From NCBI GenBank assembly GCA_947462335.1, contig OX381713.1:20018381-20082380 (forward strand): a DNA stretch of 64,000 nucleotides, written 5' to 3'. The notes beneath the pieces were generated by a model that did not search any database, was not told the DNA's origin, and saw only the letters and a program-made list of their open reading frames with translations. The translations under genes and the position numbers were made by a program. Source of the DNA: Harmothoe impar. Its lineage: Eukaryota; Annelida; Polychaeta; Phyllodocida; Polynoidae. This document shows, in pieces, positions 1 through 10,493 of the stretch. Numbering within the stretch: the first letter of the stretch is position 1; the number at the start of each line of letters is the position of its first letter.

Positions 1-160
1 TTAGTGTAGTGTAGAATCTACTGTGGATCTACAGTAGAATTGATTTACAGTACTCTGCCATAAATTTACAGTAGATTCTATTGTTTACCTACAATAAACT
101 GTACACCCACAGTAGAATCTACTGTATACCTACAAAAACGACAACCAACTTTTTACAGTG
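1..160. repeat. AT-rich quasi-palindromic repeat
   Basis: Several copies of a short self-complementary word of the type ACAGTAGAATCTACTGT lie in the first 140 bases, in both orientations, separated by related AT-rich sequence. It may be the edge of a satellite or the arm of an inverted-repeat element that starts outside the window. Nothing gene-like is seen from here to about 937. Confidence 0.5.
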
Positions 161-937
161 CACTCTGTGATGTTGCAGAACTCATACGATACATTCTGTT
201 TCACGTGGATAAGACAGTTACAGCATAGGAGGCCATGGTTCTGTTAATATGATAATTCTGTTCATATACAGTATCTTTACCCCTATCTGGCATATGGGAG
301 AAACCATAGCTAGTTTCAATCCGGGATAAGCCCTTATAGCTAGGACAACTTCCTGAGCCCTACATTGACCCTTTAAGTGGTAGGTAGTTGATCTGCACGA
401 TACATGTGTCTATTAGTATTACTATAGGGGAATTCATATAGCATGAGTTAGCCTCAGACTACTTATAGTTGAGTTTGGGTTTGTAAAGTGTTTATTCATG
501 GAAGGATTTTCAAAAACACAGTACATTATCAATGAGATGGTACAATGATGATACATACAGAATATCAATCAAATATACTTCACGATGGTATGTGAACATC
601 TCAAGACCATACCTCATACAGGACTACTATTGTATTGAAAATACACAGCCTCGATACAAGCAGGCCTATGTGGGGTATTGATTGATTACATGATATTAAA
701 TTGACTTTCCAATGCTGAATGTTCAGACATATATTATTATGGTTATCACAAGCTCGAGACTTTTCAGTCTATTCTATGCTAAATACAGATTCATATGTGT
801 TTTGTTTGGCACTTCCAGCCAAGACGTTCATCTATTACAATTATGACATATTTAGTACAGTAATACAGTGTTTTAATCATAATGTATCAAATGTATACAG
901 GATAGACTTTTCAGCCTAGCAATTTAGTAGTGTATTC

Positions 938-2804
938 TTATTTGCCAGTATTTGTCTTAGAGTTGAAAGTAGATACAAGCCAATTTAATGCCTTATCTCT
1001 AAAAGCATTTTTAGATGGGGCGAGTCTGCATGATTTGTTCAGATTATTCCACATATCTATGCCTCGATACAGAGGGCTCTTTCTGTATCCTAGTTTGTTG
1101 GATTTTGGATACATGAGTAGCCCTGTACCTGTTGATCGGGTGACTCTTCCCCCAATAGGGGTCGGTTGGTATATTAACCCTAGGTAGGGCTGAGGCATTA
1201 TGCTTAACACTATGTAGGTATTTATATAGTAGTAAGAGGAGTTGTAAGTCATATCTGATGCACAAGTGGTGAACTCCCACGTCCTTGTGCAGGTCAGTTA
1301 CATGATATTTTATACAAACATTCAAACTAATTCTTAAACACCTATTCTGTGTCAGTTGTAAACGCTTATGCTGTGCCTGGGTGACGCCATTAAACAGGTA
1401 ACCGCAATATTTTAAAACAGGCAGTATTGTTTGTTTCTAAACCAGAATTGCAGTAGATAGAGAGATTTTGCGCCTCATCTTGGTGAGCATTACATTTCTA
1501 TAACTGGCAGAACTTACTGTTTTACTTATGGTTTTTTCCAGTGTGAAATTACTGTCTAAGATGACACCCAGGTACTCGTATTGTGCACATACATCCAGAG
1601 TAGTTTTTCCCATCTTAATTTCAGTATTAGCTGAATTTTGATTGGGTTGCTGGCCAAATATCACTACTTTGGTTTTATCCGTATTTATACACAAGCCTCC
1701 CTTGGTGAACCAAGAGTGAATAGTGGTTGCATCTTGCTGAAGATCTAGTATTGCCTTATTAAGATTTTTATGTGGCGTGTAGAAGACAACATCGTCCGCA
1801 TACATGATAACTTTACAATTTTTAATTACTTCCGGCATTCCATTAACATAACAGATAAACAATAGAGGGCCCAATATAGATCCTTGGGGGACGCCAAAAG
1901 TTATTGGCAATACACTAGAGACACTGTTATTACAAGTTACAACTTGTGACCTGTTTCCTAGATAAGCATGCAGCCAATCACAGTAAATATGTGGCAGTCC
2001 AAAACCCCTCATATGGGTTAAGAGCTCTCCATGATGAATGCTGTCGAAAGCCTTCCGCACATCCAGGAAGCAAGATACCATATAATTTTGATTGTCTTTT
2101 GCCAGAAAGATGTCATTTACTAGTTTAAAAACAGCGTCATTGGTGCCTCTGGATGTGCGGAAACCGTATTGAGAGCTATGTAGTAAACCTTCATGTTCCA
2201 GGTGGTCGTATATCCTCTGATACACCACTCTCTCCATGATCTTGCTTGGTGTTGGCAATAAAGAAATGGGGCGCCAATTACTAATATTCTTCAAATCCCC
2301 TGATTTTGGTAAGGGGACAACCCTTGCTGATGCCCACTTAGTAGGGAACTTGATATTATGCAGATACTCATTTATCAATTCCACCAGCTGGGGGGCCATC
2401 ATCAGGAGCACGTCCTTGAGGACATTTGCACTTATGAATTCTATGCCACTAGACTTATCGGGATATATGTCCTTTAACAATTTTAGGACTTCGGAATAAG
2501 TTATACGAGTGTCATCATTGACACTGTACCCCTCATGGTATAGCCGAGGGCTATCATTCACTGCACAATTATTACCTAGCTTATTGAACAAATCACTCCC
2601 AATGTTAGCGAAGAATTTATTAATGTAGTCAGGGAGGTTCTTTCCTCTAATTTCATGTTTAGTGCTTTGCTCTTCTAGGATGATTTCGGGCTTTTCAGCT
2701 CTGGTTCTGCCTAGAAGATGATTCAGTTCCCTCCAGAACTTAGTGGGATTATGTGCCAGACTGTGTAATTTATTTTTATAGTAGTTGTAGTTCTGCACCA
2801 TCAC
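938..2804 (-). pseudogene. 5'-truncated LINE (non-LTR retrotransposon) reverse transcriptase, frameshifted
   Basis: The main open block (2804 down to 1437, 455 residues) is a LINE-type reverse transcriptase. It shows the NWRPISLLP motif, the palm motif FLDVRKAFDSI, the GVPQGSILGPLLF motif, and the catalytic YADD at 1791-1802. Homology continues in two other frames: 1325-1044 in one, and about 1130-938 in another, the latter holding the C-terminal YRGIDMWNNL segment typical of LINE ORF2. At least two frameshifts therefore separate the pieces. No apurinic endonuclease domain is visible upstream of 2804, so the copy is 5' truncated, as is usual for LINEs. The clade (CR1/Jockey-like) is a guess from motif style. 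It is a dead copy. Confidence 0.88.
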
Positions 2805-3513
2805 AGTATGGACAAGTGATAGCTATACACAGGGTCAGGTAGCTGCACAATGATACCCGCACATTAAACTTAATTTTCACTCGCGTCTGCATTGAAATTA
2901 CCTCAGTTTTCACTACATGAGGTGGTGTGCACTGAAAACCTTTTTGGGTCATTATAGGGTCGTCATTTCTTACCCAGGGTCATAATATTGTTCACATTTT
3001 CCGAGGACCTCGGCTATTCATTATTATGACCCTGCATGTGTTCTCAATATGACTACCGTTGTATACTATATGTCAATTGTTCTTCCACGTGTAACCCTCA
3101 GCAGTCCCAATATGGCATTTGTGTAATGCTAATGCCAGCAAATTCCTGCTAAATTACATTGAGTTACCAGAAATACAGTGGTTAATATACACAAGTGGTG
3201 ACTAATTCCTATCTGATTTCAGACCAAACTTTCATTCTAATTATATAAGGGTCTAAATGAAATATACAGGTTCAAACAATGTTGTTAACATAGCTATTGG
3301 TCAAGACAGTTCATGAATAAGTTCACCCCTTTTTAAGAAAAAAAAACTGCATCCAAAAGGGCGGTTGCAAGATTTATTAAGTGCTCGCGCGAAAATCCAC
3401 CCCTTGTTGTTAAATAATGACCATTCCATGGTATATTGATTAGTACCAGGTTGTTTACTTGTGGTCTACAACTTGTCCATGTGACCCATATTTTATTGAT
3501 CCATGGCACTTAC
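2805..3513. other. intergenic, nothing recognised
   Basis: AT-rich sequence without a convincing coding region. A short inverted pair around 2945-3035 (GGGTCATTATAGGG-like against TTATGACCCT) suggests a decayed hairpin element, but its ends cannot be set. Confidence 0.4.
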
Positions 3514-3622
3514 GGGCCGAGTGGGGGGTCGCAACTACTATTGGCTAATTGGTGGGAGTCTCGGAATAAAAATTACTGTTTTGGGAAAAAATAAAACCCA
3601 GCAGTAATAAATGACTCGGCCC
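3514..3622. mobile_element. 109-bp MITE-like hairpin element
   Basis: The ends are GGGCCGAGT and its reverse complement ACTCGGCCC. They are flanked by a direct TTAC on both sides (3510-3513 and 3623-3626), as expected for a target duplication. There is no coding capacity. The superfamily is not assigned. Confidence 0.65.
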
Positions 3623-3822
3623 TTACGGCTTAATCAACTTATGATTCCAAAATAGTCTAACTGTAAACTAAGCTGTGACTATGTCTCACAGAAATGATGC
3701 AGGTCTGGAACTCAGATGGAGAAATTATTTTCTTTGCAATAGAATCTAATCCTTTTATTTAGGTATATTAAAGGTGGTTGGGGATCATGCTATGGAATTA
3801 TTTTTTATTATATATGTACATG

Positions 3823-3836
3823 GTTGCCATGGTAAC
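3823..3836. promoter_or_regulatory. RFX X-box-like palindrome
   Basis: GTTGCCATGGTAAC is a full match to the X-box consensus bound by RFX factors (RYYNYYATRRNRAC). No adjacent promoter is seen, so it may be a fortuitous or transposon-borne site. Confidence 0.4.
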
Positions 3837-3864
3837 CATTCAAACATGAGATATGGTGATTAGT

Positions 3865-4684
3865 GGCGTCTATATGACATGCTAGGTCAAATTCCTTTGG
3901 TGCACCTAATTAAAAAACATTCCACTATGGCTTCTCTACTTATATGAAAAAATGAGGGTATATCTATATTCTTTCATGTTATATAAAAGGTCCAGGCTAA
4001 ACTCTGCAACTTTTTAAACATAAGCGGATGGGAATTGCACTTTTCATGCCTTTTTATTTTTTTGCTATTTCAAAACTTTGCAGTTACACTGTACCTATCC
4101 AGTTTGGCCTATGTTGATTATTCCTTGGTTAAGTAATAGCAGAAACCCTTCCCTAAATGTTAGTATATTACGTGATCCCCAGGAGATGCATAAGTTCTCA
4201 CCACAGTCATATTCAAATGCTTGCTTCACCTTGTCATATAGACGCCATCATGTCATATAGACGCCATCATGTCATATAAAAGCCACTCTCCCACTCCCCT
4301 ACATAGTGCTGGAAGGTGGTAGGACCATGTAATTTGACGTATGACTAGTGTTTTAGTACATAGATAGGATGGAAATTATGAAAGGTGATACAAATCAAAG
4401 ATATAGACCTTTATATGTCACCTTGTCATATAGACACCATCATGTCATATAGACGCCATCATGTCATATAGACGCCATTGTGTCATATAGACGCCTTTTC
4501 CACCCCAATAGTGTATATCCCTTGGCTATTACACTGTTAGGATTGTTATATTTCGTATGTGGGTAGTTTTTCAGTAGAGCCATATGAAATATGACTTGGA
4601 ATTAACAAGATGCCAAAAGGCTGGGAAATATAGACCTAGAAACTTACTGTGTCATATAGACGCCCTTGTGTCATATAGACGCCA
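3865..4684. repeat. dispersed 21-bp minisatellite (GTCATATAGACGCCATCAT)
   Basis: Units of about 21 bp built on GTCATATAGACGCC occur in three clusters, around 4230-4285, 4423-4495 and 4650-4684. One inverted unit lies at 3866-3882 (GGCGTCTATATGACATG). The inverted outer copy makes the tract look like a decayed inverted-repeat element with tandem subterminal units. The gypsy element lies 17 bp beyond the last unit. Confidence 0.7.
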
Positions 4685-4889
4685 AGGGGTCTCAGACCTG
4701 TGTAGGGGCACGAATAATACGTGTACATATAAGGTCCGTGGAGTCAGAGCGGTAAGTGCCTCCAACGGACACTAGGTGGCAACACCTGAGCCATGTCCTT
4801 TCGGTTATCCGGTAGCGGAGCCAGGCAGGGCACTCCAGACGGCGCTACGGAGGAGTGCCACGTCGACACTGCTTGGTCCGCGCTCAGGG

Positions 4890-4897
4890 TATATAAG
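4890..4897 (+). promoter_or_regulatory. TATA box of the 5' LTR promoter
   Basis: TATATAAG in a GC-rich setting, about 190 bp into the LTR. It would drive the genomic transcript. The same motif is at 18083-18090 in the 3' LTR. Confidence 0.8.
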
Positions 4898-5150
4898 AGG
4901 CCGAGGTTGGCTACCTCACCAGTTAGTCCTAGGACGAGCTCTGACCCGCACCTTTCGTACCTTCGCTTTGACAGGGGCACCTACACCCCTCCCACGTTAT
5001 GGACTCTGCACCAGCCATGCTGGCACAGAGCTTAACTGTCCGGTATCGCTAATGCTTCGAACTATCGATAGAATCCTGTGTGTCTTCGAATGGTTGAAAG
5101 ACCAAGTGAACCGAGTGAGAAACCTTCGTGTACTTTTGAGGCTGTGATCG

Positions 5151-5156
5151 AATAAA
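5151..5156 (+). terminator. LTR polyadenylation signal
   Basis: AATAAA, followed by TTGCATTC and a GT-rich run (TGTGTTCGTGTTG). Its copy in the 3' LTR (18344-18349) is the one that should end the transcript. Confidence 0.75.
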
Positions 5157-5222
5157 GACCTGTTGCATTCAAACCGAATTTGGAACCTGTGTTCGTGTTG
5201 TACGCATATGAAACCCCTACAT

Positions 5223-5240
5223 TGGTGCCGTGACCAGTTC
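5223..5240 (+). other. primer-binding site
   Basis: TGGTGCCGTGACCAG starts one base after the 5' LTR. TGG is the complement of the CCA tail of a tRNA, as expected for a minus-strand primer site. Which tRNA it matches cannot be decided without a tRNA set. Confidence 0.8.
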
Positions 5241-5276
5241 GGGTGAAACACAGAATAGCACAGTCAGTGGGTTAAC

Positions 5277-7382
5277 ATGGCTGAACAGGCAAAGGGTGGA
5301 GCGTCCCTTCATCCTATTTCGAGTCCAGATCCGGAGGTGGTAGCAGCCCTTGAGAAACATTATGGGCCAAACCGTTCGAGTTCTACACCAGAACCAAGGA
5401 GAGGCAATCCTGATTCTATTCGAAAATATCTGGGGTCAAACCTAGATGATTCTTTGTTTGAAACTGGTGGTTCGAAGAGACACATTGCTCCTATGCCAAC
5501 ACAAGGCATGAGCATACTGCATGCTGAACGACACCAGCGACAGGAAGTGACACGTCGTCATTTCGAAGAGGAGAAGAATCGGTTCGAAGGAGCAAGGATC
5601 GCAGAGATGGACAGGATGAATGAAGAGTTTGAAGCTTTGAGTCATCGGTTGGTACAGCTTCGGAACAAGAATGAAGATCTAGAAGGGGCAACAATAGAGA
5701 AACAGAACCGCTTAGACACAACGAAGGCAGAACTGGAACATATGGAAAACCAGTTCGCTCATCAACAGAATGTCTTGCGGCGACGTACTGAATCTCTAGA
5801 ACAACGTCAGGATAAGACCATACATGATTCGGACGAGCTCCATGATACGATCCGAGAAGCTACCAAGGCGATGATGGACGAAAAGGATCGTCTGATCAGG
5901 GAGGTGGAAGATTTACAGAAGAAACGAGATGAAGAAGCAATTCGAGGTAGCCGTTCAGGGTTCGATCATGTCAGTGGTGGCATATACAACTCATCAACTG
6001 GTGGGGGTAGTGCCTCTACCTCAACCGGAGGGAGACCAAAACAAGTGACCATTGATACAGGGGATCCGGATGGAAGATCTTCGCGGCGTGACCAACGCCC
6101 AACGTCGTATGATGACGACCATTCGAACTCTCCCAGTCGTTCCAGCTCTCGAGAGAGACCGAGCCGTACGAGTTCGAATGAGAGATCTTCGAGATCTGAT
6201 CCGAATGAACGTTCGAGTGGTCCCTCAAGGAGGCCAGGGAGATCTCCTACACATGCTGGTAGACGAGTATCTCGCCGCGAATCGATGTCCCCTGGGATGA
6301 AATTGATTTACGACACGAACCCCTGCATTGCTGAGATGGGAGTGGACTGTGTTAGCAGACAAGCTGATAATGCCGATATCGTCGACTGGAGCATCGAGCA
6401 GTCGTTTCTGTTGCACAGGGACAACCACAACGCTGCTAGACGCACTGCCAGCACTCAGAGTCCGTTCACAGGAAGACAGCCATGGCAGGACTGGTTCGCA
6501 GACTTCATGGACGATATGAGGTATAATCGATGGTCAGAAGAGGAATCGTTGGACGAACTTTTACGGGCATTGAGAAATGGCCCAGGCAAGCTAGCGGTTT
6601 CGAGATGGAGAACGATGCATGGTGCCAGATCGTTTACCCAATTGGTGGAATGCGCCAGTTACCTGATAGGTAATGTGGGTAATGAAGACCCGCTTCGATT
6701 GTTCCGGAAACGGACTCAAAAGCCAAACGAGTCGCACCGTGTGTTCGGTCTAGAATTGCAATCTCTCTTGCAAAGAGCTAGACCAAGATGGCAGTTAGAT
6801 GACCCACAGTTCCTAGATGATTTGTTCTCGCAATTCATTGAGGGATTAAGGGATTCTGATGAACGGACCGCTGCATGTGATAGTTGGAAAGCTGGAACTT
6901 CTCTCACTGATTTGTTCATGGCCATAGAAGACTATGACAGGAAACGGCATCTGCTATCTTCGAGAGTACTTTCGAGAACTTCCAGTGTGGTGCAAGACCC
7001 ACCAGCCTCTGATACAGAGGAAGGTGATTCTGGAAGGGAGGAGGAGATTGGCGCAGTTGCTCAAAAGAACAGCGGCAAATCTTATTCCAATTCGAATTCG
7101 AAGCGCTATCCGAAGGCCGACAGGAAAACACCACCTGTGACCCCAGGAGTTACAAGCGCACCTTCGACTACTTCCTCAACTCCCAGTTCTATGGAAGAAC
7201 TTCTGTTAAGGTTGACTGACTTGATGTCTGGAAACCAGCAATCAACAGGGAGGAATTCGAAGCCGAGAGTGGACAAGACCACTAGGAAGTGTTACAGGTG
7301 TCAGGTCCTGGGACACTTTGCTGCAGAATGCCCAGCTGAAAAGCCGGTACCCAAGCCTGAAGAGAAGAAAACGGAAAACTAG
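5277..7382 (+). CDS. gag: gag polyprotein of the gypsy element
   Basis: 701 residues, intact. Residues about 83-221 are strongly heptad-like and charged, predicting a long coiled coil, which is unusual at the front of a Ty3/gypsy Gag. Residues about 248-335 form an Arg/Ser-rich low-complexity stretch with possible nuclear-localisation character. Residues about 370-560 resemble the retrotransposon Gag capsid fold (Trp- and Leu-rich helices, QPWQDWFADFMDD). A single CCHC zinc knuckle, C672-x2-C675-x4-H680-x4-C685, is near the C-terminus and should bind the RNA. The start is the first ATG after the primer-binding site, with a favourable context (aacATGG). The frame closes at TAG 7380. Pol follows in the -1 frame. 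Confidence 0.95.
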   Translation: MAEQAKGGASLHPISSPDPEVVAALEKHYGPNRSSSTPEPRRGNPDSIRKYLGSNLDDSLFETGGSKRHIAPMPTQGMSILHAERHQRQEVTRRHFEEEKNRFEGARIAEMDRMNEEFEALSHRLVQLRNKNEDLEGATIEKQNRLDTTKAELEHMENQFAHQQNVLRRRTESLEQRQDKTIHDSDELHDTIREATKAMMDEKDRLIREVEDLQKKRDEEAIRGSRSGFDHVSGGIYNSSTGGGSASTSTGGRPKQVTIDTGDPDGRSSRRDQRPTSYDDDHSNSPSRSSSRERPSRTSSNERSSRSDPNERSSGPSRRPGRSPTHAGRRVSRRESMSPGMKLIYDTNPCIAEMGVDCVSRQADNADIVDWSIEQSFLLHRDNHNAARRTASTQSPFTGRQPWQDWFADFMDDMRYNRWSEEESLDELLRALRNGPGKLAVSRWRTMHGARSFTQLVECASYLIGNVGNEDPLRLFRKRTQKPNESHRVFGLELQSLLQRARPRWQLDDPQFLDDLFSQFIEGLRDSDERTAACDSWKAGTSLTDLFMAIEDYDRKRHLLSSRVLSRTSSVVQDPPASDTEEGDSGREEEIGAVAQKNSGKSYSNSNSKRYPKADRKTPPVTPGVTSAPSTTSSTPSSMEELLLRLTDLMSGNQQSTGRNSKPRVDKTTRKCYRCQVLGHFAAECPAEKPVPKPEEKKTEN
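7361..7382 (+). promoter_or_regulatory. gag-pol overlap, putative -1 frameshift window
   Basis: The pol frame is open from 7361 (just after TGA 7358-7360), while gag ends at 7382. This leaves a 22-nt overlap in the -1 frame, rich in A (GAAGAAAACGGAAAAC). Pol has no early ATG in this frame until 7523. Production by -1 ribosomal frameshifting on one of the A runs is therefore the likely route. No canonical X-XXY-YYZ heptamer is perfect here, so the exact slip site is uncertain. Confidence 0.6.
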
Positions 7383-9306
7383 ACGGGGTTGCTCTGGATG
7401 GCAAGGTAGTAACCCCTAAGGAGAAAGAAAGCCAACATATCGCCAGCGGTGCAAGCGATGAAGTCCGAGGTGCAGTAGAGATTGGAAACTTAGAGGAGGG
7501 GCCTGATCAGTCCCTTCTAAGTATGTCCAATGAACCCAGAATAGTAGACGTCCGAGGAGGAAGTACTGGGGAAGCGGCGAATTGGATGCAGGAGCTGGAA
7601 GTAGTCAGCAGTGCCCGATTGTCCCCGGATCACCCCTGTTTGAAGCACTTGAAACGACGGGGAGTAGATCTTGGTGTCACTAAGGATTTCGAACGTTTCA
7701 CCGTCAACCCATCACCATTGGATGGGAAGAGGTGGTATTTGACTGTAGCAGTGAGGGGAAGGTCTGCAGAATTTCTAGTGGATACTGGAGCTAGTCACTC
7801 CATGATCTCGAAGAGGTTCTATGACCTTGTAGTCGATGAGCCAGATAACTTCACAACGAGGGTAACAGCTCATTCGGCCGACGGTAGCTGCATGCAGACG
7901 TTTGGTAAAGCATTTTTCGAAATCAATATAGGTGGGCAGGATTACCTCCTGTCCCCTACTATTGCTGATCTGAGTGATGATGGCATCATCGGATTAGATT
8001 TCGCTGCGTTGTACGGTGCAATGTTGGAACCTTGTAGGGGGATGTTAAAGATAGAACATCCATATAGGTTGGCCGTACAATGCGTGTTGAGAAAGGTATC
8101 TTCTGTAGCCTCGGTGGTACAGACGGTTAAGATACCCCCAGGACAGACATGTGATGTCCTGTTTTCGAGTGACAGTATCTTCCGAGACCAGATGGCGGTG
8201 GTTGAACCCGATGTGGTGAGACTTGCATCAATTGGACTCGAGAGTGCAGATACTTTCGTAGGCAGTGGCAGTAGGAATCTAATTCCTATTTCGAATCCTG
8301 GTGGTGAAGTCCGTTATCTGATGAAAGGTACTCCCGTGGGGCAGGTGATCGTTGCACAGGCAAGCACCAGTATACTCTCAGAAGATACCCAACCGAACCT
8401 TGAAGGGATGTCCGATTTACGTCCGGAACTCCAAAAGTTGGTGGACGATTCGAGCTTGGTGACGGGGGACCAGAAAGATCAGTTGAGACGGGTATTGGTG
8501 AAATATGATGCAGCCTTCGGGGAGCCCACTGGTTTGGGGCGAACTGATAAGGTGCTACATTCCATCACTACAGAGGACGCTGTACCTTTCAAAATCCCTT
8601 ATAGACGCCTACCTCTGAAGAAGAAATTGATGGCCGAGAAGGAAATCGCTGATCAGCTGAGATTAGGGGTGATTGTTCCCAGCACTAGCCCCTGGTCCAG
8701 TCCTGTTCAGATGGTGACTAAGAAAGACGGCACAATTCGCTTCTGCATAGATTATCGAAAATTGAATGGTTGTACTAAGAAAAACTCCTATCCTCTCCCC
8801 CGTATAGACGAGACTATTGATTCCCTGGGCGGAAACCAATGGTTCTGTACGCTGGATTTGCAATCCGGATACTGGCAAGTTGGAATGAAGGAAGAGGATC
8901 AGGAAAAAACAGCATTTTCGAGCCATGTCGGTCTTTTCCAGTACAATGTGATGCCGTTCGGATTGTGTAACGCCCCTGCAACATTCGAAGCCATGATGGA
9001 ATCTCTGTTGAGTGACCTGTTATGGAAGGAGTGTTTGGTGTACCTGGACGATGTAATTGTCTTCGGGAAGACCTTCGAATCGTGCCTGGCTACTTTAGTC
9101 AAAATTTTCGAGAGGTTGATAACCCATGGTTTGAAATTGAAACCAAGGAAGTGTCACCTGTTTAGGACTTCTATTAACTATCTCGGTCGGATAATATCCA
9201 CTGAGGGGGTTAAGGCGGATCCTGAGAAACTAGATGTTGTATCGGAATGGGAAAAGCCAGAGGGACCTAAAGACATACGGTCCTTTCTGGGCTTCTGTAG
9301 CTACTA
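7361..9306 (+). CDS. pol: pol, 5' part: protease and reverse transcriptase
   Basis: Open from the overlap with gag. The aspartic protease has the active-site motif VDTGAS (Asp-Thr-Gly at 7781-7789) and the downstream hydrophobic motif IIGLDF. The reverse transcriptase follows with PYRRLPL, FCIDYRKLN, MPFGLCNAP and the catalytic YLDD at 9041-9052. The reading frame is broken at 9306 inside the RT connection (FCSYY motif) by a DNA transposon. The coding frame resumes exactly at 10494. Without the insertion and one TA copy the frame is continuous and spans 1423 codons. The open frame read through the insertion stops at 9379 and would give a truncated product lacking RNase H and integrase. Confidence 0.94.
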
Positions 9307-10491
9307 CCCTAGTAGCAAGCCCGCACGGGGCCAATTTGGTTTTAGCTCGGATTGGCTGTTTGAAGTCGGGAAAAACTGAGCTGGGTTTCATGTTGGGCAG
9401 ATGGCTGGGCTGAAGTGTGGCCCCGATCGGGCTGCCCATTTTGGGCTCAGATCAGTTTCAAAGCGGGCTGCCCGATTTGGGCTCAGATCAGTTTCAAAGA
9501 GGGCTACCCGCTTTGGGTTCATGTTGGCCAGATGACAGGAAACCCGTTCTGAGCCCAATTCGGGCAGCCCACTTGGGGCCATACCAAAACCCAGTGCCCT
9601 AAACCAACGGGCGCCAGTCGGTTAGCCCACTCCGGGCCGATGAGGGCTGAGGTTGGGTTTGGACAGGGCAACTGGTCTAATAGTTCTGATGATTGACACC
9701 AGATGTCACTGCTATACAATATCTAGAGTTTTCCAACAAAGCCAGATGAAATTGACATTATATAATAATACAATAAAATGTTAAAGTGATGTAGAATAGG
9801 AAACAATAAATAGATGTTCTCACAGTTTGGAAATAAGATAGACTAAATATTTGAATGATGAAAAGGAGGTTCTCTAAGCAGCTATCCAGTGTAAACACTA
9901 TTTCTGTGGCATTACAATCTTAATACAAGACTCATGTGCCCCATGTAGGTATGAACTATGGCTTTGAAGGCCAATGTGCACCATAGACACTTGTCTATGC
10001 TGCATGTGGCTCAAACCTGATGATAATAGGCCTGCTTGATACTTCCATTATTGGGTAGGAAGAGTATGATTATGCCTTGGGTTGATTAGCAGGACCTAGG
10101 ATATCTGGTTCAACAAATACAAGAAATCATTGGAAAATGATTGAATAGATTCTAAAAACCCATAATTATCCAATCTTAGCCCGCTTTCAACCCGTCCAAA
10201 AACCGATCTAAGCCCGTTTTCAACCCATCCAAAAACCGATCTGAACCCACTTTCAGCCCGTCCAAAAACCAATCTGAGCCCAAAGTGGGAAGCCCGTCCA
10301 AAAACTGATCTGAGCCCAAAGTGGGCTTCCCGTCCAAAACCCGATCTGCGCCCAACATGGGAAGCCCGCACGGGGCCAGACCAAAGCCCAGTGCCCTAAA
10401 CCGATGGGAGCCCGTCGGTTAGCCCACTCCGGGCCAGACTTGCAAACACAGTCTGGCCCCGTCCGGGGCCACAGTGTGTTTGCTACTAGGG
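9307..10491. mobile_element. non-autonomous DNA transposon nested in pol
   Basis: 1185 bp with perfect 12-bp terminal inverted repeats, CCCTAGTAGCAA and TTGCTACTAGGG, flanked by a TA duplication (9305-9306 and 10492-10493). Removing it with one TA restores the pol frame exactly. Both subterminal regions carry short tandem units of about 33 bp built on GGGCTCAGATC, in opposite orientation (about 9420-9530 and 10175-10370). A direct repeat of about 60 bp, containing CCCAGTGCCCTAAACC, occurs near 9580-9640 and again at 10376-10435. No transposase is present. TA targeting suggests mobilisation by a Tc1/mariner-type or similar enzyme, which is inferred. The TTCGA words common in the host element are absent here. 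Confidence 0.93.
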
Positions 10492-10493
10492 TA

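Larger units (their letters stand above)
4701..5221 (+). repeat. 5' LTR (521 bp)
   Basis: It begins TGTAGGGG and ends CCCCTACA, so TG...CA with an 8-bp terminal inverted repeat. It carries a TATA box, an AATAAA signal and a GT-rich stretch after it. This gives the U3-R-U5 layout, with R probably starting about 30 bp after the TATA box. Confidence 0.96.

Noticed and set aside
4744..5147. Open frames inside the LTRs (about 80-120 codons), present in both copies
   Set aside because: They are shadows of U3-R-U5 sequence and overlap on both strands. Identity between copies only reflects LTR identity.
10096..10371. Repetitive 91-codon minus-strand frame with FGRASHFGLR-type units
   Set aside because: It is the translation of the roughly 33-bp tandem units of the nested transposon, not a protein gene.
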